From Actinomycetota bacterium (GTDB lineage Bacteria > Actinomycetota > Acidimicrobiia > Acidimicrobiales > RAAP-2), in assembly GCA_009699875.1 (NCBI GenBank), contig WLNI01000001.1:1054001-1118000 (forward strand): a DNA stretch of 64,000 bases, in the 5' to 3' direction. Positions 16,351-26,355 of this stretch are shown one piece after another; position 1 is the first letter of the stretch; every line of letters starts with the position of its first letter. The notes beneath the pieces were generated by a model. That model was not told where the DNA came from. It did no database searches and worked only from the letters and a program-made list of their open reading frames with translations. Position numbers and translations under genes: made by a program.

Positions 16351-18852
16351 TTGTTCGAGCGATTTACAGACCGAGCACGAAGAGTATTAGTTCTGGCCCA
16401 AGAAGAGGCCAGGCTGCTCAATCACAGCTTCATTGGCACCGAGCACATTCTGCTCGGTCTCATTCACGAGGGTGAAGGCGTCGCGGCAAAAGCCCTGGAC
16501 TCCATGGGCATCTCGCTAGAGGCTGTCCGAGAAAAAGTCGAAGAGACAATCGGGATGACTGGTGCGCCACCGTCGGGGTCACCACCCTTCACGCCCCGTG
16601 CAAAGAAAGTGCTCGAGCTGTCACTTCGAGAAGCGCTGCAGTTGGGTCACTCGTACATCGGAACCGAGCACATGTTGCTCGGGCTCGTTCGAGAAGGCGA
16701 AGGCGTTGCCGCCCAAGTACTCGTCTCGCTCGGAGCAGATTTAGGTCGTGTTCGACAACAGGTCATTCAAATGATGTCGGGCTACCAAGGCAAAGAAGCC
16801 GTGGGGAGTACCCCAGGTTCTTCGAGTTCTGAGCCCACGTCTGGTTCTGCAGTGCTTGACCAGTTTGGACGGAACCTCACCCAACTCGCGAAAGACAACA
16901 AACTTGACCCCTTGGTCGGGAGAGAAAAAGAGATCGAGCGTGTCATGCAGGTTCTTTCTCGTCGGACGAAGAACAACCCGGTCTTGATTGGTGAGCCTGG
17001 AGTAGGCAAGACAGCCATTGTCGAAGGATTGGCAATGAAGATTGTTGACGGCAATGTTCCCGACACCTTGGCCGACAAGCAGCTCTACACCTTGGACCTT
17101 GGAGCCTTAGTTGCCGGTTCTCGTTATCGAGGTGACTTTGAAGAGCGATTGAAGAAAGTCTTGAAAGAGATTCGCTCACGAGGCGACATCATTTTGTTCA
17201 TCGACGAGATCCACACCTTGGTGGGCGCAGGTGCCGCCGAAGGTGCCATTGACGCGGCCAGCATCTTGAAGCCCATGTTGGCCAGAGGTGAACTCCAGAC
17301 GGTGGGAGCGACCACGACAGACGAGTATCGAAAGCACGTCGAAAAAGATGCCGCACTCGAGCGTCGTTTTCAGCCGGTCAAAGTCGAAGAGCCATCGGTG
17401 GCGATGACCATTGACATCTTGAAGGGTCTTCGAGACCGCTATGAATCACACCACTCGGTGACGATCACTGACCAAGCACTCGTGGCGGCCGCCAATCTTG
17501 CGGATCGCTACGTGGCCGACCGCTTCTTGCCAGATAAGGCCATTGACCTGATCGACGAAGCAGGCAGCCGGCTTCGTATTCGTCGGATGAACGTGCCAAG
17601 TTCACATCGTGCATTGGACGAAGAGATCTCTCGACTTCGAAAAGATAAAGAAGCAGCGATTGAAAAGGGTGCCTTCGAACAAGCCAAGAAATTGGCCGAA
17701 CAAGAGCGCGAAAGCCTAGAGACGAAGGAAGCTCAAGATTCTGAACTCAAGAGTGAAGGCGTTGAGCTCTTTGATGTTGTCGATGAAGAAGTCATCGCCG
17801 AAGTGCTGGCCAACTGGACAGGCATTCCTGTGTATCGACTGACCGAAGAAGAGACTGCCAAGTTGCTTCGGATGGAAGACGAACTTCACAAGCGAATCGT
17901 TGGTCAAGAAGAAGCCATCACGGCGCTTTCGAAAGCCATTCGTCGAACGCGAGCCGGTCTCAAAGACCCCAAGCGTCCTGCTGGTTCATTCATCTTCCTC
18001 GGCCCTACGGGTGTGGGAAAGACGGAACTCGCCAAGACCTTGGCGGAGTTCCTCTTCGACGACGAAGATGCATTGATTCAGCTCGACATGTCTGAGTACA
18101 TGGAGAAGCACACGGTCAGTCGCCTGGTTGGTTCGCCTCCTGGGTACGTCGGCTACGAAGAGGGTGGACAGCTCACCGAAGCCGTTCGTCGCAAGCCATT
18201 CAGTGTCGTGCTCTTTGACGAAGTTGAAAAGGCGCACCCTGATGTGTTCAACACATTGCTCCAGATCTTGGAAGACGGCCGCTTAACTGACAGCCAGGGA
18301 CGAAGCGTGGACTTCAAGAACACAGTGTTGATCATGACGTCCAACCTTGGGACGGCCGATCTGCGCAAAGCGAACTTGGGCTTCTCGAAGACCAGTGAAG
18401 CCGCGACGTACGAAAAGATGAAGGCGAAAGTCAACGAGGCATTGAAGGCACACTTCCGCCCAGAGTTCTTGAACCGTATCGATGACACCATTGTCTTCCA
18501 CGAATTGTCGAAGGCTGAAGTCATCCAGATTGTTGACTTCATGATTGCTCGAACTGCTGAGCAGTTGAGCCTTCAGGGCATTGGGTTGGAACTCACCCCT
18601 GCTTCGAAAGAGTTGTTGGCCGATAAGGGCTATGACCCACAACTTGGGGCACGACCACTGCGACGAGCAATCCAGCAGATGATTGAAGATCCGTTGAGCG
18701 AGCGACTCCTGTGGAAGGAGTTCCGCGTCGGTGAGACGATTGTTGTTGACGTCGTCGAAGGCGAAGAAGGACCTGAACTTAAGTTCACGGCCATCGAAGG
18801 CTTTGAACCACCTGAAATCGAGATGGCCGGAAGCGCACCTGCTGCTGAATAA
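16351..18852 (+). CDS. clpC: ATP-dependent Clp protease ATPase subunit ClpC
   Basis: 833-aa AAA+ unfoldase that feeds ClpP. Two N-terminal Clp_N repeats (each with [12 protein letters not shown] or [12 protein letters not shown]), first Walker A GEPGVGKT near residue 214, a UVR/coiled-coil middle domain near 424-450, second Walker A GPTGVGKT near 551, and the ClpC-type [23 protein letters not shown] 16351 is the start, giving the canonical [21 protein letters not shown], with GGAGGCGGG upstream. No clpP is in the window. Transcribed alone or with radA, 35 bp downstream. Confidence 0.96.
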   Translation: MFERFTDRARRVLVLAQEEARLLNHSFIGTEHILLGLIHEGEGVAAKALDSMGISLEAVREKVEETIGMTGAPPSGSPPFTPRAKKVLELSLREALQLGHSYIGTEHMLLGLVREGEGVAAQVLVSLGADLGRVRQQVIQMMSGYQGKEAVGSTPGSSSSEPTSGSAVLDQFGRNLTQLAKDNKLDPLVGREKEIERVMQVLSRRTKNNPVLIGEPGVGKTAIVEGLAMKIVDGNVPDTLADKQLYTLDLGALVAGSRYRGDFEERLKKVLKEIRSRGDIILFIDEIHTLVGAGAAEGAIDAASILKPMLARGELQTVGATTTDEYRKHVEKDAALERRFQPVKVEEPSVAMTIDILKGLRDRYESHHSVTITDQALVAAANLADRYVADRFLPDKAIDLIDEAGSRLRIRRMNVPSSHRALDEEISRLRKDKEAAIEKGAFEQAKKLAEQERESLETKEAQDSELKSEGVELFDVVDEEVIAEVLANWTGIPVYRLTEEETAKLLRMEDELHKRIVGQEEAITALSKAIRRTRAGLKDPKRPAGSFIFLGPTGVGKTELAKTLAEFLFDDEDALIQLDMSEYMEKHTVSRLVGSPPGYVGYEEGGQLTEAVRRKPFSVVLFDEVEKAHPDVFNTLLQILEDGRLTDSQGRSVDFKNTVLIMTSNLGTADLRKANLGFSKTSEAATYEKMKAKVNEALKAHFRPEFLNRIDDTIVFHELSKAEVIQIVDFMIARTAEQLSLQGIGLELTPASKELLADKGYDPQLGARPLRRAIQQMIEDPLSERLLWKEFRVGETIVVDVVEGEEGPELKFTAIEGFEPPEIEMAGSAPAAE

Positions 18853-18887
18853 GTTGGTCTGTCTCACCCCTTTTCTAAGGTGTGACC

Positions 18888-20249
18888 ATGAGTTCTAAAC
18901 CAGAAGCGTTTCTCTGCTCGGCCTGTGGCAATACTGAGTTGCGCTGGGTTGGTCGCTGTCCTTCTTGTGATCAGTGGAACACCTTGGTTGAAGTCGGTGC
19001 AGTGCTTGAAAGCTCAGGAGAACAACCCCATGTCGTCCAAGAGGTCTCGGTCAGCGAATCTCTTCCCTATTCGACCGGACTTGCCGAAGTTGATCGGGTC
19101 CTTGGAGGAGGGCTGATCCCTGGCTCCGTCACCTTGGTGGCGGGAACGCCTGGGGTCGGTAAATCAACGATGTGCCTTCATGCGGCCGTCAACGTGGGAT
19201 CTCATGGAGTCTCCACGTTGGTGATTGCTGCTGAAGAGTCGGAGTCACAAGTCGCGGCTCGTGCTCGGCGTCTTGGATCGCTGAGTGAACATGTTTCTCT
19301 GATGGCGACAGCCTCGCTTGGAGACGCTCTCAGGGTGGTTTCAGAGACCACTGCGAAGGTCGTGGTGGTCGACTCAGTCTCGACCATGGTGGACCAGAGT
19401 TTGCGGAGCCCAAGCGGTGGCGTGACCCAAGTGAGAGCGGCCGCTGAGCAGCTCGCAGCGATCGCCAGAAAACGAGGCATCGCCTTAGTTCTCGTCGGCC
19501 ACGTCACCAAAGACGGTGATATCGCCGGTCCTCGAGCACTCGAACACCTCGTTGACACCGTCGTCTATATCGAGGGTGACCGTCACCACCAACGACGAGT
19601 GGTGACAACCACCAAACATCGTTTTGGACCCTCTGGAGAAGTTGGTCTCTTGGAGATGGGACCTCAGGGGTTGACCTCAATCGATGATCCCTCGGCGGCC
19701 CTTGTCGCCGAACGCGGACCAGCACTTCCTGGATCAGTCGCCACGGTATTAGCCGAAGGGACGCGTCCACTTGTTGTCGAGATCCAAGCCCTGGTGACGC
19801 CAGCGGTTGGAACACCTGCTCGAGTTGCGCAAGGAGTGAGCGCGACCAGACTTCGACAGCTCGCTGCGGTGCTTGATGCACACTGTGACGTTGGCCTTGT
19901 GAGAGCAGATCTCTTCGTGGCCTGCTCGGGAGCAGTGCGGGCGACGGAACCAGCGGTTGATCTCGCGGTGATCGCTGCAGCCCTCTCCGCGTTCCAGGGC
20001 CATGCCTTGGACCCTGGAGTTGTCTGTATTGGTGAAGTTGGCTTAACCGGATCGATCAAAGGGGTGGCGGGGATTACTCGTCGTCTTGAGGAAGCGGCAC
20101 GAGTTGGCCTGGTGACGGCAGTCGCCCCTCCAGGATCCACCGCACCCGAGGGCATGCGCCTGATCAGTGTGGCAACCGTTGCAGAGCTCCTTGACGCCCT
20201 CGTGAGTCTTCGAGACACCAAGAGCGACACCACCAAGCGACCGCTCTAA
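18888..20249 (+). CDS. radA: DNA repair protein RadA (Sms)
   Basis: 453-aa RecA-like ATPase acting in recombination intermediates. N-terminal C4 zinc finger (Cys10, Cys13, Cys24, Cys27), Walker A GTPGVGKST near residue 86, and the RadA signature KNRFG here as KHRFGPSG, then a Lon/S16-like C-terminal domain. The His for Asn substitution in the signature is a mild oddity. ATG 18888 is preferred over GTG 18882 because of its AAGG spacing. It follows clpC and precedes carD, a usual actinobacterial order. Confidence 0.95.
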   Translation: MSSKPEAFLCSACGNTELRWVGRCPSCDQWNTLVEVGAVLESSGEQPHVVQEVSVSESLPYSTGLAEVDRVLGGGLIPGSVTLVAGTPGVGKSTMCLHAAVNVGSHGVSTLVIAAEESESQVAARARRLGSLSEHVSLMATASLGDALRVVSETTAKVVVVDSVSTMVDQSLRSPSGGVTQVRAAAEQLAAIARKRGIALVLVGHVTKDGDIAGPRALEHLVDTVVYIEGDRHHQRRVVTTTKHRFGPSGEVGLLEMGPQGLTSIDDPSAALVAERGPALPGSVATVLAEGTRPLVVEIQALVTPAVGTPARVAQGVSATRLRQLAAVLDAHCDVGLVRADLFVACSGAVRATEPAVDLAVIAAALSAFQGHALDPGVVCIGEVGLTGSIKGVAGITRRLEEAARVGLVTAVAPPGSTAPEGMRLISVATVAELLDALVSLRDTKSDTTKRPL

Positions 20250-20396
20250 GAGAAGAAAACCCTCGAGATCTCTGCGGGAACCACCTCGTGCGAGTGCTGG
20301 TAGAATGGGTAACCCCCCAAGTGAAGTTGTTCACGTCTTGAGGGCGATATCGGTGCCCCGCACAGTGCACCGTCCCACATTGTTGAGAGGACAGAT

Positions 20397-20876
20397 ATGG
20401 CGTTCAAGGTTGGAGACAAGGTTGTCTACCCCCACCATGGGGCAGCCATCATCGAAAAGCGTGAGAAGCGCACGGCCTTTGGTGAGAAGAGGGAATACTT
20501 AATTCTTCGCCTTGCCTATGGCGACCTCACGCTGATGGTCCCCGCCGATAACACTGACGAGGTTGGACTTCGTGACGTCATCAACGATGAAGAAGTTGAA
20601 GAGGTCTTTGCCGTCCTGAGCAAAAAAGAAGCTCGGATGCCAACAAACTGGTCACGTCGTTACAAGAACCACTCAGAAAAACTTCGAAGCGGTGATATCT
20701 ACCAAGTGGCCGAAGTTGTTCGAAACCTTTCGATTCGAGACAAAGACAAAGGTCTCTCGGCGGGAGAAAAGCGGATGCTCTCTCGTGCGCGTCAGATCTT
20801 GGTCTCTGAATTGACCTTTGCGCTCAACGTTGACGAAGAGACCGCCGAGCAACGTCTCACCGACGCGCTTCCCTAA
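20397..20876 (+). CDS. carD: CarD-family transcriptional regulator
   Basis: 159-aa RNA-polymerase-binding protein that stabilises open complexes, essential in mycobacteria. N-terminal Tudor-like RNAP interaction domain ([17 protein letters not shown] ... LMVPADN) and a C-terminal helical DNA-binding domain ([30 protein letters not shown]). GAGAGGACA precedes ATG 20397. Directly followed by ispD with no gap, as in many actinobacteria. Confidence 0.95.
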   Translation: MAFKVGDKVVYPHHGAAIIEKREKRTAFGEKREYLILRLAYGDLTLMVPADNTDEVGLRDVINDEEVEEVFAVLSKKEARMPTNWSRRYKNHSEKLRSGDIYQVAEVVRNLSIRDKDKGLSAGEKRMLSRARQILVSELTFALNVDEETAEQRLTDALP

Positions 20877-21527
20877 ATGAAGTGCACGGCGATCGTGGTC
20901 GCCGGTGGCTCGGGAGACCGATTTGGTGGCCTGAAACAGTTCGCCATGCTCGGAACGAAGTCAATAGCGGCACACTCTGTTGAGACCTGTCGCGTGATTG
21001 CTGACAAGGTCATCTTGGTTGTGCCGAACGGCATGACGGGCGAATCTCATGGAGCGGACCACGTCATCGAAGGCGGTGCGACTCGCTCAGCGTCTGTTCG
21101 AGCCGGACTCTCCCTCGTACAAGATGACGTCGAGGTCGTTGTGGTCCACGACGCCGCTCGACCCCTGGCAACGCCACGGTTGTTTTTCGCGGTGGTGGCG
21201 GAACTCTCTGATGAGCGGGTCGATGCAGCAATTAGCGCGGTTCCTGTCAATGACACCATCAAAGAGGTGACGCAGATTGAGGGCCGACGACGGGTCGTAC
21301 ACACGCTTCATCGAGATGATCTTGTGGCGGTTCAGACTCCCCAAGCCTTTCGAGCCGATATCCTCCGCCACGCGCACCTCGGCGAAGGGGACGCCCACGA
21401 CGATGCCGCGCTCGTTGAGCAAAATGGTGGTCTGATTGTGGTGGTCGCTGGGGAAGAGGAGAACATGAAGATCACGTCACCATCAGATCTCTTGGTGGCC
21501 GAGGAACTGTTGGGAGCTCGCTCATGA
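20877..21527 (+). CDS. ispD: 2-C-methyl-D-erythritol 4-phosphate cytidylyltransferase
   Basis: MEP-pathway enzyme making CDP-methylerythritol. The 216-aa protein has the nucleotide-binding loop VVAGGSGDRFGGLKQFAML, VHDAARPL, VPVNDTIKEV and QTPQAFRADIL. ATG directly abuts the carD stop, and its own stop overlaps ispF in ATGA. In the same pathway as ispF; supplies isoprenoids used by the polyprenyl synthase at 15.3-16.2 kb. Confidence 0.94.
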   Translation: MKCTAIVVAGGSGDRFGGLKQFAMLGTKSIAAHSVETCRVIADKVILVVPNGMTGESHGADHVIEGGATRSASVRAGLSLVQDDVEVVVVHDAARPLATPRLFFAVVAELSDERVDAAISAVPVNDTIKEVTQIEGRRRVVHTLHRDDLVAVQTPQAFRADILRHAHLGEGDAHDDAALVEQNGGLIVVVAGEEENMKITSPSDLLVAEELLGARS

Positions 21528-21994
21528 GGGTAGGCCAGGGCATTGACGTCCATGCCTTTCGCGACGACGCCACCCGACCACTGATCTTGGGTGGTGTGGT
21601 GGTCCCTGATTCGCCAGGCTTGGCGGGGCACTCCGATGCAGACGTGGTGACGCATGCATTGATTGACGCCATGTTGGGTGCCGCTGGCCTGGGGGATCTT
21701 GGGCGACACTTTCCAAGTAGCGACCCGTCGCTTGAGGGAGTGTCGAGCCTCGTGATGCTCGAGCAGGTTCTTGTAAAACTTTCTGACGCGCAGTGGGTCC
21801 TCACCTCGGGTGACGTGAGCATCGTGGCACAAACTCCCCGGCTCGAGCGTCACCTCGATGCCATGTCGGTGGTGCTCAGCGAGAAGGCGCACTGCGTGAT
21901 CTCGGTGAAAGCTACGACGACAGATCACTTGGGCTTTATTGGACAAGGACAAGGGATCGCCGCCATGGCCGTGGTCCTTCTCGAGGAACGATGA
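21524..21994 (+). CDS. ispF: 2-C-methyl-D-erythritol 2,4-cyclodiphosphate synthase
   Basis: 156-aa MEP-pathway cyclase. Zinc-binding GIDVHAF and GHSDADVVTHALIDAMLGA, then LGDLGRHFPSSDP and KATTTDHLGFIGQGQGIAAMA, all family hallmarks. ATGA overlaps couple it to ispD and rlmB. Confidence 0.95.
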   Translation: MRVGQGIDVHAFRDDATRPLILGGVVVPDSPGLAGHSDADVVTHALIDAMLGAAGLGDLGRHFPSSDPSLEGVSSLVMLEQVLVKLSDAQWVLTSGDVSIVAQTPRLERHLDAMSVVLSEKAHCVISVKATTTDHLGFIGQGQGIAAMAVVLLEER

Positions 21995-22857
21995 CGCCGC
22001 CGCCAAAGAGAGATCGTCGCGGGGGATCTCGTGGGGGGTCTCGCGGAGCTGGGCCAAAGCGGGAGGGCCCTCCTCGAGGGAGGGGAGGATCTCGTCCCAA
22101 GCAGGCCCTTGATCTTGGAGGGGACCAGGTCGAAGGCCGCCGTTCGGTTCTCGAGCTCTTAGAAGCAGATCGACGACCAGTCCTCAAGGTCTATATGGCT
22201 GCTGATCTCGACTCATCAGAACAGCTCGATCGAATCGAGGCACTCTGCGGCGAGCGTCGGGTGCACGTTGACGTGGTCTCTCGTTCTCGCCTCGAGCGAG
22301 AAGCAGGGACCGAATCTCACCAAGGCGTCATCGCTCGAACGCGTGCGCTCAAAGCACTTGATCTCGACGATCTGATGATCTCTGAGAGTGAGCGACCGCC
22401 TTTTCTCTTAGTCTGTGACGGTGTGACGGATCCACACAATCTGGGCTCCCTGCTACGAAGTGCAGAATGTGCGGGAGTAACCGGCGTGGTCTTGCCCCGC
22501 CACCGAGCCGTCCGAGTGACCCCAACGGTGACGAAAGTGGCCGCGGGGGCGATTGAGTACCTTCGGTTCTCTATGGTCCCTGGGATTCCTATGGCCCTTG
22601 ATCAACTCTCCAAGGCGGGGATTGAGGTCGTGGGACTCGCCTCAGAGGCCTCTCGCTCGCTCTACGATGTAGCGGCAAAAGATCTGCCTATTGCTCTCGT
22701 TGTTGGAAGCGAGGAGAAGGGCCTGGCTGCGCTCAGTCGCAAACGATGCACCTCGTTGGCATCGATTCCTCATGTGGGGTCCCTCGATTCGCTGAATGCG
22801 TCGGTGGCCGGTGCGGTCGCAATCTTTGAAGTGGCGCGTCAGCGTCGAAATAGCTAA
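21991..22857 (+). CDS. rlmB: SpoU/TrmH-family rRNA 2'-O-methyltransferase (RlmB-like)
   Basis: 288-aa SPOUT methyltransferase, probably 23S rRNA Gm2251. An N-terminal RNA-binding substrate domain (RRSVLELLEADRRPVLKVY) is followed by the knot with DGVTDPHNLGSLLRSAE, VVGSEEKGLA and SLDSLNASVAGAVAIFEV. The first 37 residues form an arginine/glycine-rich basic tail that may add RNA affinity. Coupled to ispF by ATGA; cysS, often between ispF and rlmB in actinobacteria, is missing here. Confidence 0.92.
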   Translation: MTPPPKRDRRGGSRGGSRGAGPKREGPPRGRGGSRPKQALDLGGDQVEGRRSVLELLEADRRPVLKVYMAADLDSSEQLDRIEALCGERRVHVDVVSRSRLEREAGTESHQGVIARTRALKALDLDDLMISESERPPFLLVCDGVTDPHNLGSLLRSAECAGVTGVVLPRHRAVRVTPTVTKVAAGAIEYLRFSMVPGIPMALDQLSKAGIEVVGLASEASRSLYDVAAKDLPIALVVGSEEKGLAALSRKRCTSLASIPHVGSLDSLNASVAGAVAIFEVARQRRNS

Positions 22858-22860
22858 TTG

Positions 22861-23307
22861 CTAGTTCGCTGACTGCGACCAGTTCTTTTCGAGCTTGCTC
22901 GTACACGCTGCACATCGAGATGCCATGACGGGGATGTCACTGAAGCATCGCGGGCATGGGGCTTTTTCTGGGGCGTCGGACGGGGCCATGCCAAGTCGTC
23001 GTAAAAGATGTTGTGTCGGTTTGACGACAAAGAAGAAGACGGCGGTTGCGGTGATGAGAAAGGTGATGAGTGCATTGACAAAAAGGCCATATTGAAACTT
23101 TGAGTCGTTGATCGTGAAGCTCAAGTGAGCAAAGTCCTTGCCGAAGAGTGCACCAATAATCGGTGTGATGAATGCAGCGACCAAACTTGTCACCACGGCC
23201 GTGAATGCCGCACCAATGGCAACGGCGACCGCTAGGTCAACGACATTGCCTCGAAGAATAAAAGCCCGGAACTCTTTCAGGATGCTTTGCTTTTCTTTTT
23301 CATTCAC
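22861..23307 (-). CDS. mscL: Large-conductance mechanosensitive channel MscL with C-terminal zinc ribbon
   Basis: 148-aa membrane protein releasing solutes on hypo-osmotic shock. The N-terminal FRAFILRGNVVDLAVAVAIG and first pore helix AFTAVVTSLVAAFITPIIGALFG, a periplasmic loop, and second helix FVNALITFLITATAVFFFVV are canonical. After the cytoplasmic bundle comes a CPRC-CAAC pair (Cys118, 121, 132, 135), a small zinc-ribbon-like tail. GTG 23307 is used because longer forms would read through the tRNA-Thr gene. Convergent with rlmB, 3 bp apart. Confidence 0.92.
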   Translation of the reverse strand: MNEKEKQSILKEFRAFILRGNVVDLAVAVAIGAAFTAVVTSLVAAFITPIIGALFGKDFAHLSFTINDSKFQYGLFVNALITFLITATAVFFFVVKPTQHLLRRLGMAPSDAPEKAPCPRCFSDIPVMASRCAACTSKLEKNWSQSAN

Positions 23308-23399
23308 ACCAGATATTCCACCGCACTTTTCTTTCCAGCACAACCCAAGGTGGAATGGCTCCAAACCGAGCAGTCTGGAAGCATCTTTGGGGAAAGAAA

Positions 23400-23474
23400 T
23401 GGAGCCGGTGGTGGGAATCGAACCCACGACCTGACGATTACAAATCGCCTGCGCTGCCTCTGCGCCACACCGGC
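23400..23474 (-). tRNA. tRNA-Thr (anticodon TGT)
   Basis: Cloverleaf on the minus strand: acceptor GCCGGTG pairing with CACCGGC, D-arm, anticodon stem GGCGA/TCGTC with loop TTTGTAA (anticodon TGT), T-arm with GTTCGATTC, discriminator T and an encoded CCA (23400-23402). Confidence 0.95.
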
Positions 23475-23555
23475 AAGTTGTGACAAACCTCAAGGATAGG
23501 TGCCTTTGAGACCGTGCTCCTTGCAGTTGTGCTCAGTCGTTGGCAGGCTAGGGAG

Positions 23556-24071
23556 ATGGCCAACAATTCTGAGGACTATCGAGACGAATCCGGAACCAAA
23601 GTTGGTCACCTCGATCTGCCTCGAGCAGGCATCGTTGTTGTAGTCTTTTTGGTTGCGGTTCTCGCACTCTTGGCATGGACAAAGTCGTCGGCAACGCAGT
23701 CCCCAGGGGCAGCGCCGGCGACGACGTCAACGACAAGTCCTGCGACGACTGCACCTCCGACCACCGTGGCCAGAGCAAACGTGAAAGTTCAAGTGGCGAA
23801 CGCCACGGCAAAGGCCGGGTCCGCGACGCAAATTACGCAAACACTTCAGACGCAAGGCTGGAATACCTTGCCGCCGGTGAACGCGACGTCGCAGTCTCCG
23901 AATTCGATCGTCTACTATGCAGCGAATAGGAAATCGTCTGGACTTGAAATTGCCAAAGAACTAGGACTTCCTGCGTCAACTGTTGTGCCACTCACGACGT
24001 CGGTCCCAGTTCCTGGATCGGCCGGAGACGACATCGTTGTCTTAGTCGGTCCGAACCTCGTTGCTGGCTGA
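23556..24071 (+). CDS. Membrane-anchored LytR_C-domain protein
   Basis: 171 aa: short cytoplasmic N-terminus, one transmembrane helix (GIVVVVFLVAVLALLAW), a long Thr/Ala/Pro linker, then a C-terminal LytR/CpsA/Psr C-terminal-like domain (VKVQVANATAKAGSATQI ... LQTQGWNT ... IVYYA). Stand-alone LytR_C proteins are found in actinobacterial cell envelopes, where the domain is of unclear function. ATG 23556 follows GGGAG. Its last 30 bp overlap the convergent gpgS gene. Confidence 0.8.
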   Translation: MANNSEDYRDESGTKVGHLDLPRAGIVVVVFLVAVLALLAWTKSSATQSPGAAPATTSTTSPATTAPPTTVARANVKVQVANATAKAGSATQITQTLQTQGWNTLPPVNATSQSPNSIVYYAANRKSSGLEIAKELGLPASTVVPLTTSVPVPGSAGDDIVVLVGPNLVAG

Positions 24072-24878
24072 GTCGCTTCGACTCCGCTCTAACGCGACCG
24101 AAAGGACTTCGGCGGCCATCGGGCCAAGTTCGCTCAATGGACGATTCCGGTGCACACGCATCCCGAGATCGACTTGGGCGATAGCGCTCGCACCGTAGCG
24201 TCGGCCAACGTCGATCAACAGGGCCATCTCTACTTGGTAGCCAGGGGCGAGCCCCACTGATTCGACAACATTTCGTCGAAGCGCGGTTTCGCCTGCGAGT
24301 GGCTGAAGGACGTCGGCGAGCTCTGGGAAGAGCAGGGCGAGTGCTGGTCGTGCGGTGAGTTCAGTGACTCGGCCTCCCCCGGAAGGCTCACCATCGATGG
24401 GGCGAGCATAAAATCCTTTGACCAGTTGTATCGATTCGTCCAAGAGCAGTGGACCAAGAAGTCGAGGGATGTAGTCAGGCGAGGTATTCACCACGTCGGC
24501 ATCGAGAAAGACGATGACGTCACCAGTTGCGGTTTCAACGCCCGAGGCCATTGCTTGGCCTTTTCCGCCAGCCCCGCTCAGACTTCGAACATTCACCCCT
24601 GCCAACTTGGCAACTAACGCGGTCTCGTCACTCGACGCATCGTCGATAACGAGGATTTCGTCGAGGAGTCCCGTCCCGTGACCCGTGAGGTGAGGGCGAA
24701 TGGCTTCGATGACCCAGCCAATGGTGCTCTCTTCGTCTCGCGCTGGGAGCACCACACTCGTTGTGGTCGTTCCTTTTGCAGCCAGGACCGCATCAACACT
24801 GAGTTGATCAATGCTGAAGTTACGAATACCCGATGGCGCCTCTGTGCCGTCTTTCTTCGGGGAGCGAGTTTTTTCCAC
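24042..24878 (-). CDS. gpgS: Glucosyl-3-phosphoglycerate synthase (GT81)
   Basis: 278-aa GT-A glycosyltransferase transferring glucose from an NDP-sugar to 3-phosphoglycerate, the first step to methylglucose lipopolysaccharide or glucosylglycerate. It has VVLPARDEESTIGWVIEAI, VIDDASSDET, GGKGQAM, the metal DXD in FLDADVVN, VKGFYARP and GGGRVTELTARP, characteristic of GpgS. GTG start with AAAGGA upstream. The partner phosphatase gpgP is not obvious in the window. Confidence 0.88.
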   Translation of the reverse strand: MEKTRSPKKDGTEAPSGIRNFSIDQLSVDAVLAAKGTTTTSVVLPARDEESTIGWVIEAIRPHLTGHGTGLLDEILVIDDASSDETALVAKLAGVNVRSLSGAGGKGQAMASGVETATGDVIVFLDADVVNTSPDYIPRLLGPLLLDESIQLVKGFYARPIDGEPSGGGRVTELTARPALALLFPELADVLQPLAGETALRRNVVESVGLAPGYQVEMALLIDVGRRYGASAIAQVDLGMRVHRNRPLSELGPMAAEVLSVALERSRSDSASNEVRTD

Positions 24879-24952
24879 GTGTCCTTTCTAATGGGTTTTC
24901 AAAGAAAATCAGGCCACCTTGACGAAGTACTTCATTTGGGTGAAGATAGAGC

Positions 24953-25051
24953 CCTCATCCAGAGCAGCTGAGGGACGGGCCCGATGACGCTGCGGCAACC
25001 AGATCCGAGGGTATTCCCCTTTGACCAGGTGCCAACGCCCGATCGATGACG
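24953..25051 (+). promoter_or_regulatory. SAM-I (S-box) riboswitch
   Basis: The conserved core is readable in order: P1 5' strand TCATC then CAGAG, P2 strand GCAGC, GAGGGACGGGCCCGATGA, P2 3' strand GCTGC, the GGCAACC element, a P3 hairpin AGGGTATTCCC, AGGTGCCAA, and the P1 3' strand GATGA at 25045-25049. A ribosome site GAAGGAG follows directly, so control of translation initiation at ATG 25065 is likely. S-adenosylmethionine binding normally turns such genes off. Confidence 0.9.
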
Positions 25052-25064
25052 AAGGAGAATGTAA

Positions 25065-26312
25065 ATGACGACAGTTCTTGGACTCCGATGCCGAGAGTGC
25101 AGCCGCTTGTTCCCAGACGAAGCACTTCACGTCTGTGACTTCTGTTTTGGCCCGCTTGAGGTCAACTATGACTACGACGCAATTGCTGCACTGACCACAC
25201 GAGCGTCCATTGCGCAGGGCCCCCGTTCGATCTGGCGATATGCGAACCTGCTGCCAGTTGCTGACGAGAACCCCGTCAGCCTCGGAGCAGGCTTTACTCC
25301 GCTGGTGCGGGCTGAGCGACTTGGTGCCGAGTTGGGGCTCAAAGATCTTTGGATCAAAGATGACACGGCGAACCCAACCGGATCATTTAAAGACCGAGTG
25401 GTCTCGGTGGCGCTCACCAAAGCACGACAACTGGGATTCAAAGTGGCAGCCTGCGCGTCAACTGGAAACTTGGCGAACTCTGTCGCAGCCCACGCTGCGC
25501 GAGCGGGGATGTCATCGATGGTCTTGATTCCTTCGAACTTAGAACAAGCCAAGATTTTAATGACCACGGTTTATGGTGGAGAAGTTATTGCAGTTGATGG
25601 GACCTACGATGACGTCAATCGACTCTGTGCCGAGTTGACGTCGGAACGGCCAAGTTGGGCATTCGTCAACGTCAACGTACGTTCGTACTACGCCGAAGGT
25701 TCGAAGACGCTGGCCTTTGAAATCGCTGAGCAACTCGGCTGGCAAGCACCCGACCATGTGGTGGTTCCGATCGCGTCCGGCTCACAACTCACCAAGATTG
25801 CCAAGGGGTTTAAGGAACTTTCACTGGTGGGCCTTCTTGACGGTGAGCCCTCTGTTCGCATCTCAGGGGCCCAAGCCAAGGGATGTTCCCCCGTGGCGAC
25901 AGCCTTTGAAAAGAACATTGATGCGATTGCTCCGGTAAAGCCCGACACGATCGCGAAGTCACTTGCGATTGGCAACCCCGCTGATGGGTACTACGCACTT
26001 GATGCGATCCGAACATCCGGGGGGTCGTGTGGAAGCGTGAGCGACGACGAAATTATTGAAGGGATCAAGCTCCTTGCTCGCACTGAGGGAATTTTCGCTG
26101 AGACCGCTGGAGGCGTGACTATCGCTACGTTGGCATCGCTGGCTCAACGCGGAATCATCAAGCCTGACGAGCGAACGGTGGCCATTGTTTCAGGACACGG
26201 TCTGAAAACCGTTGAAGCTCTCGCTGGACACACCGCTCCGACACACATCATCGCCCCCACGCTTGATGCCTTTGACAAAGCAGTGGGCTTTAGTGACCCG
26301 AACTTTCAGTAG
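25065..26312 (+). CDS. thrC: Threonine synthase-like PLP enzyme under SAM control
   Basis: 415-aa fold-type II PLP enzyme. An N-terminal zinc ribbon (Cys9, Cys12, Cys24, Cys27) precedes the ThrC core with PLP lysine Lys109 in NPTGSFKDR, ASTGNLANSVAAHAA and the phosphate/PLP segment PIASGSQLTKIAKG. By similarity it makes threonine from O-phosphohomoserine. However, the SAM-I riboswitch in front and the CysO-like sulfur carrier directly behind point to methionine/homocysteine synthesis, so it may instead install sulfur on an activated homoserine (inference). RBS GAAGGAG. Confidence 0.8.
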   Translation: MTTVLGLRCRECSRLFPDEALHVCDFCFGPLEVNYDYDAIAALTTRASIAQGPRSIWRYANLLPVADENPVSLGAGFTPLVRAERLGAELGLKDLWIKDDTANPTGSFKDRVVSVALTKARQLGFKVAACASTGNLANSVAAHAARAGMSSMVLIPSNLEQAKILMTTVYGGEVIAVDGTYDDVNRLCAELTSERPSWAFVNVNVRSYYAEGSKTLAFEIAEQLGWQAPDHVVVPIASGSQLTKIAKGFKELSLVGLLDGEPSVRISGAQAKGCSPVATAFEKNIDAIAPVKPDTIAKSLAIGNPADGYYALDAIRTSGGSCGSVSDDEIIEGIKLLARTEGIFAETAGGVTIATLASLAQRGIIKPDERTVAIVSGHGLKTVEALAGHTAPTHIIAPTLDAFDKAVGFSDPNFQ

Positions 26313-26355
26313 CGAACGAGAACCACGAATACCCCACCCCCATAAAGGAGAAGCA

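Noticed and set aside
20276-20306. SigR-type promoter (GGAAC-N18-GTA) and TAGAAT box before carD
   Set aside because: Consensus fit is partial and no -35/-10 pair is convincing; left unannotated.
23308-23493. Extended MscL N-terminus
   Set aside because: The extension translates the tRNA-Thr gene.
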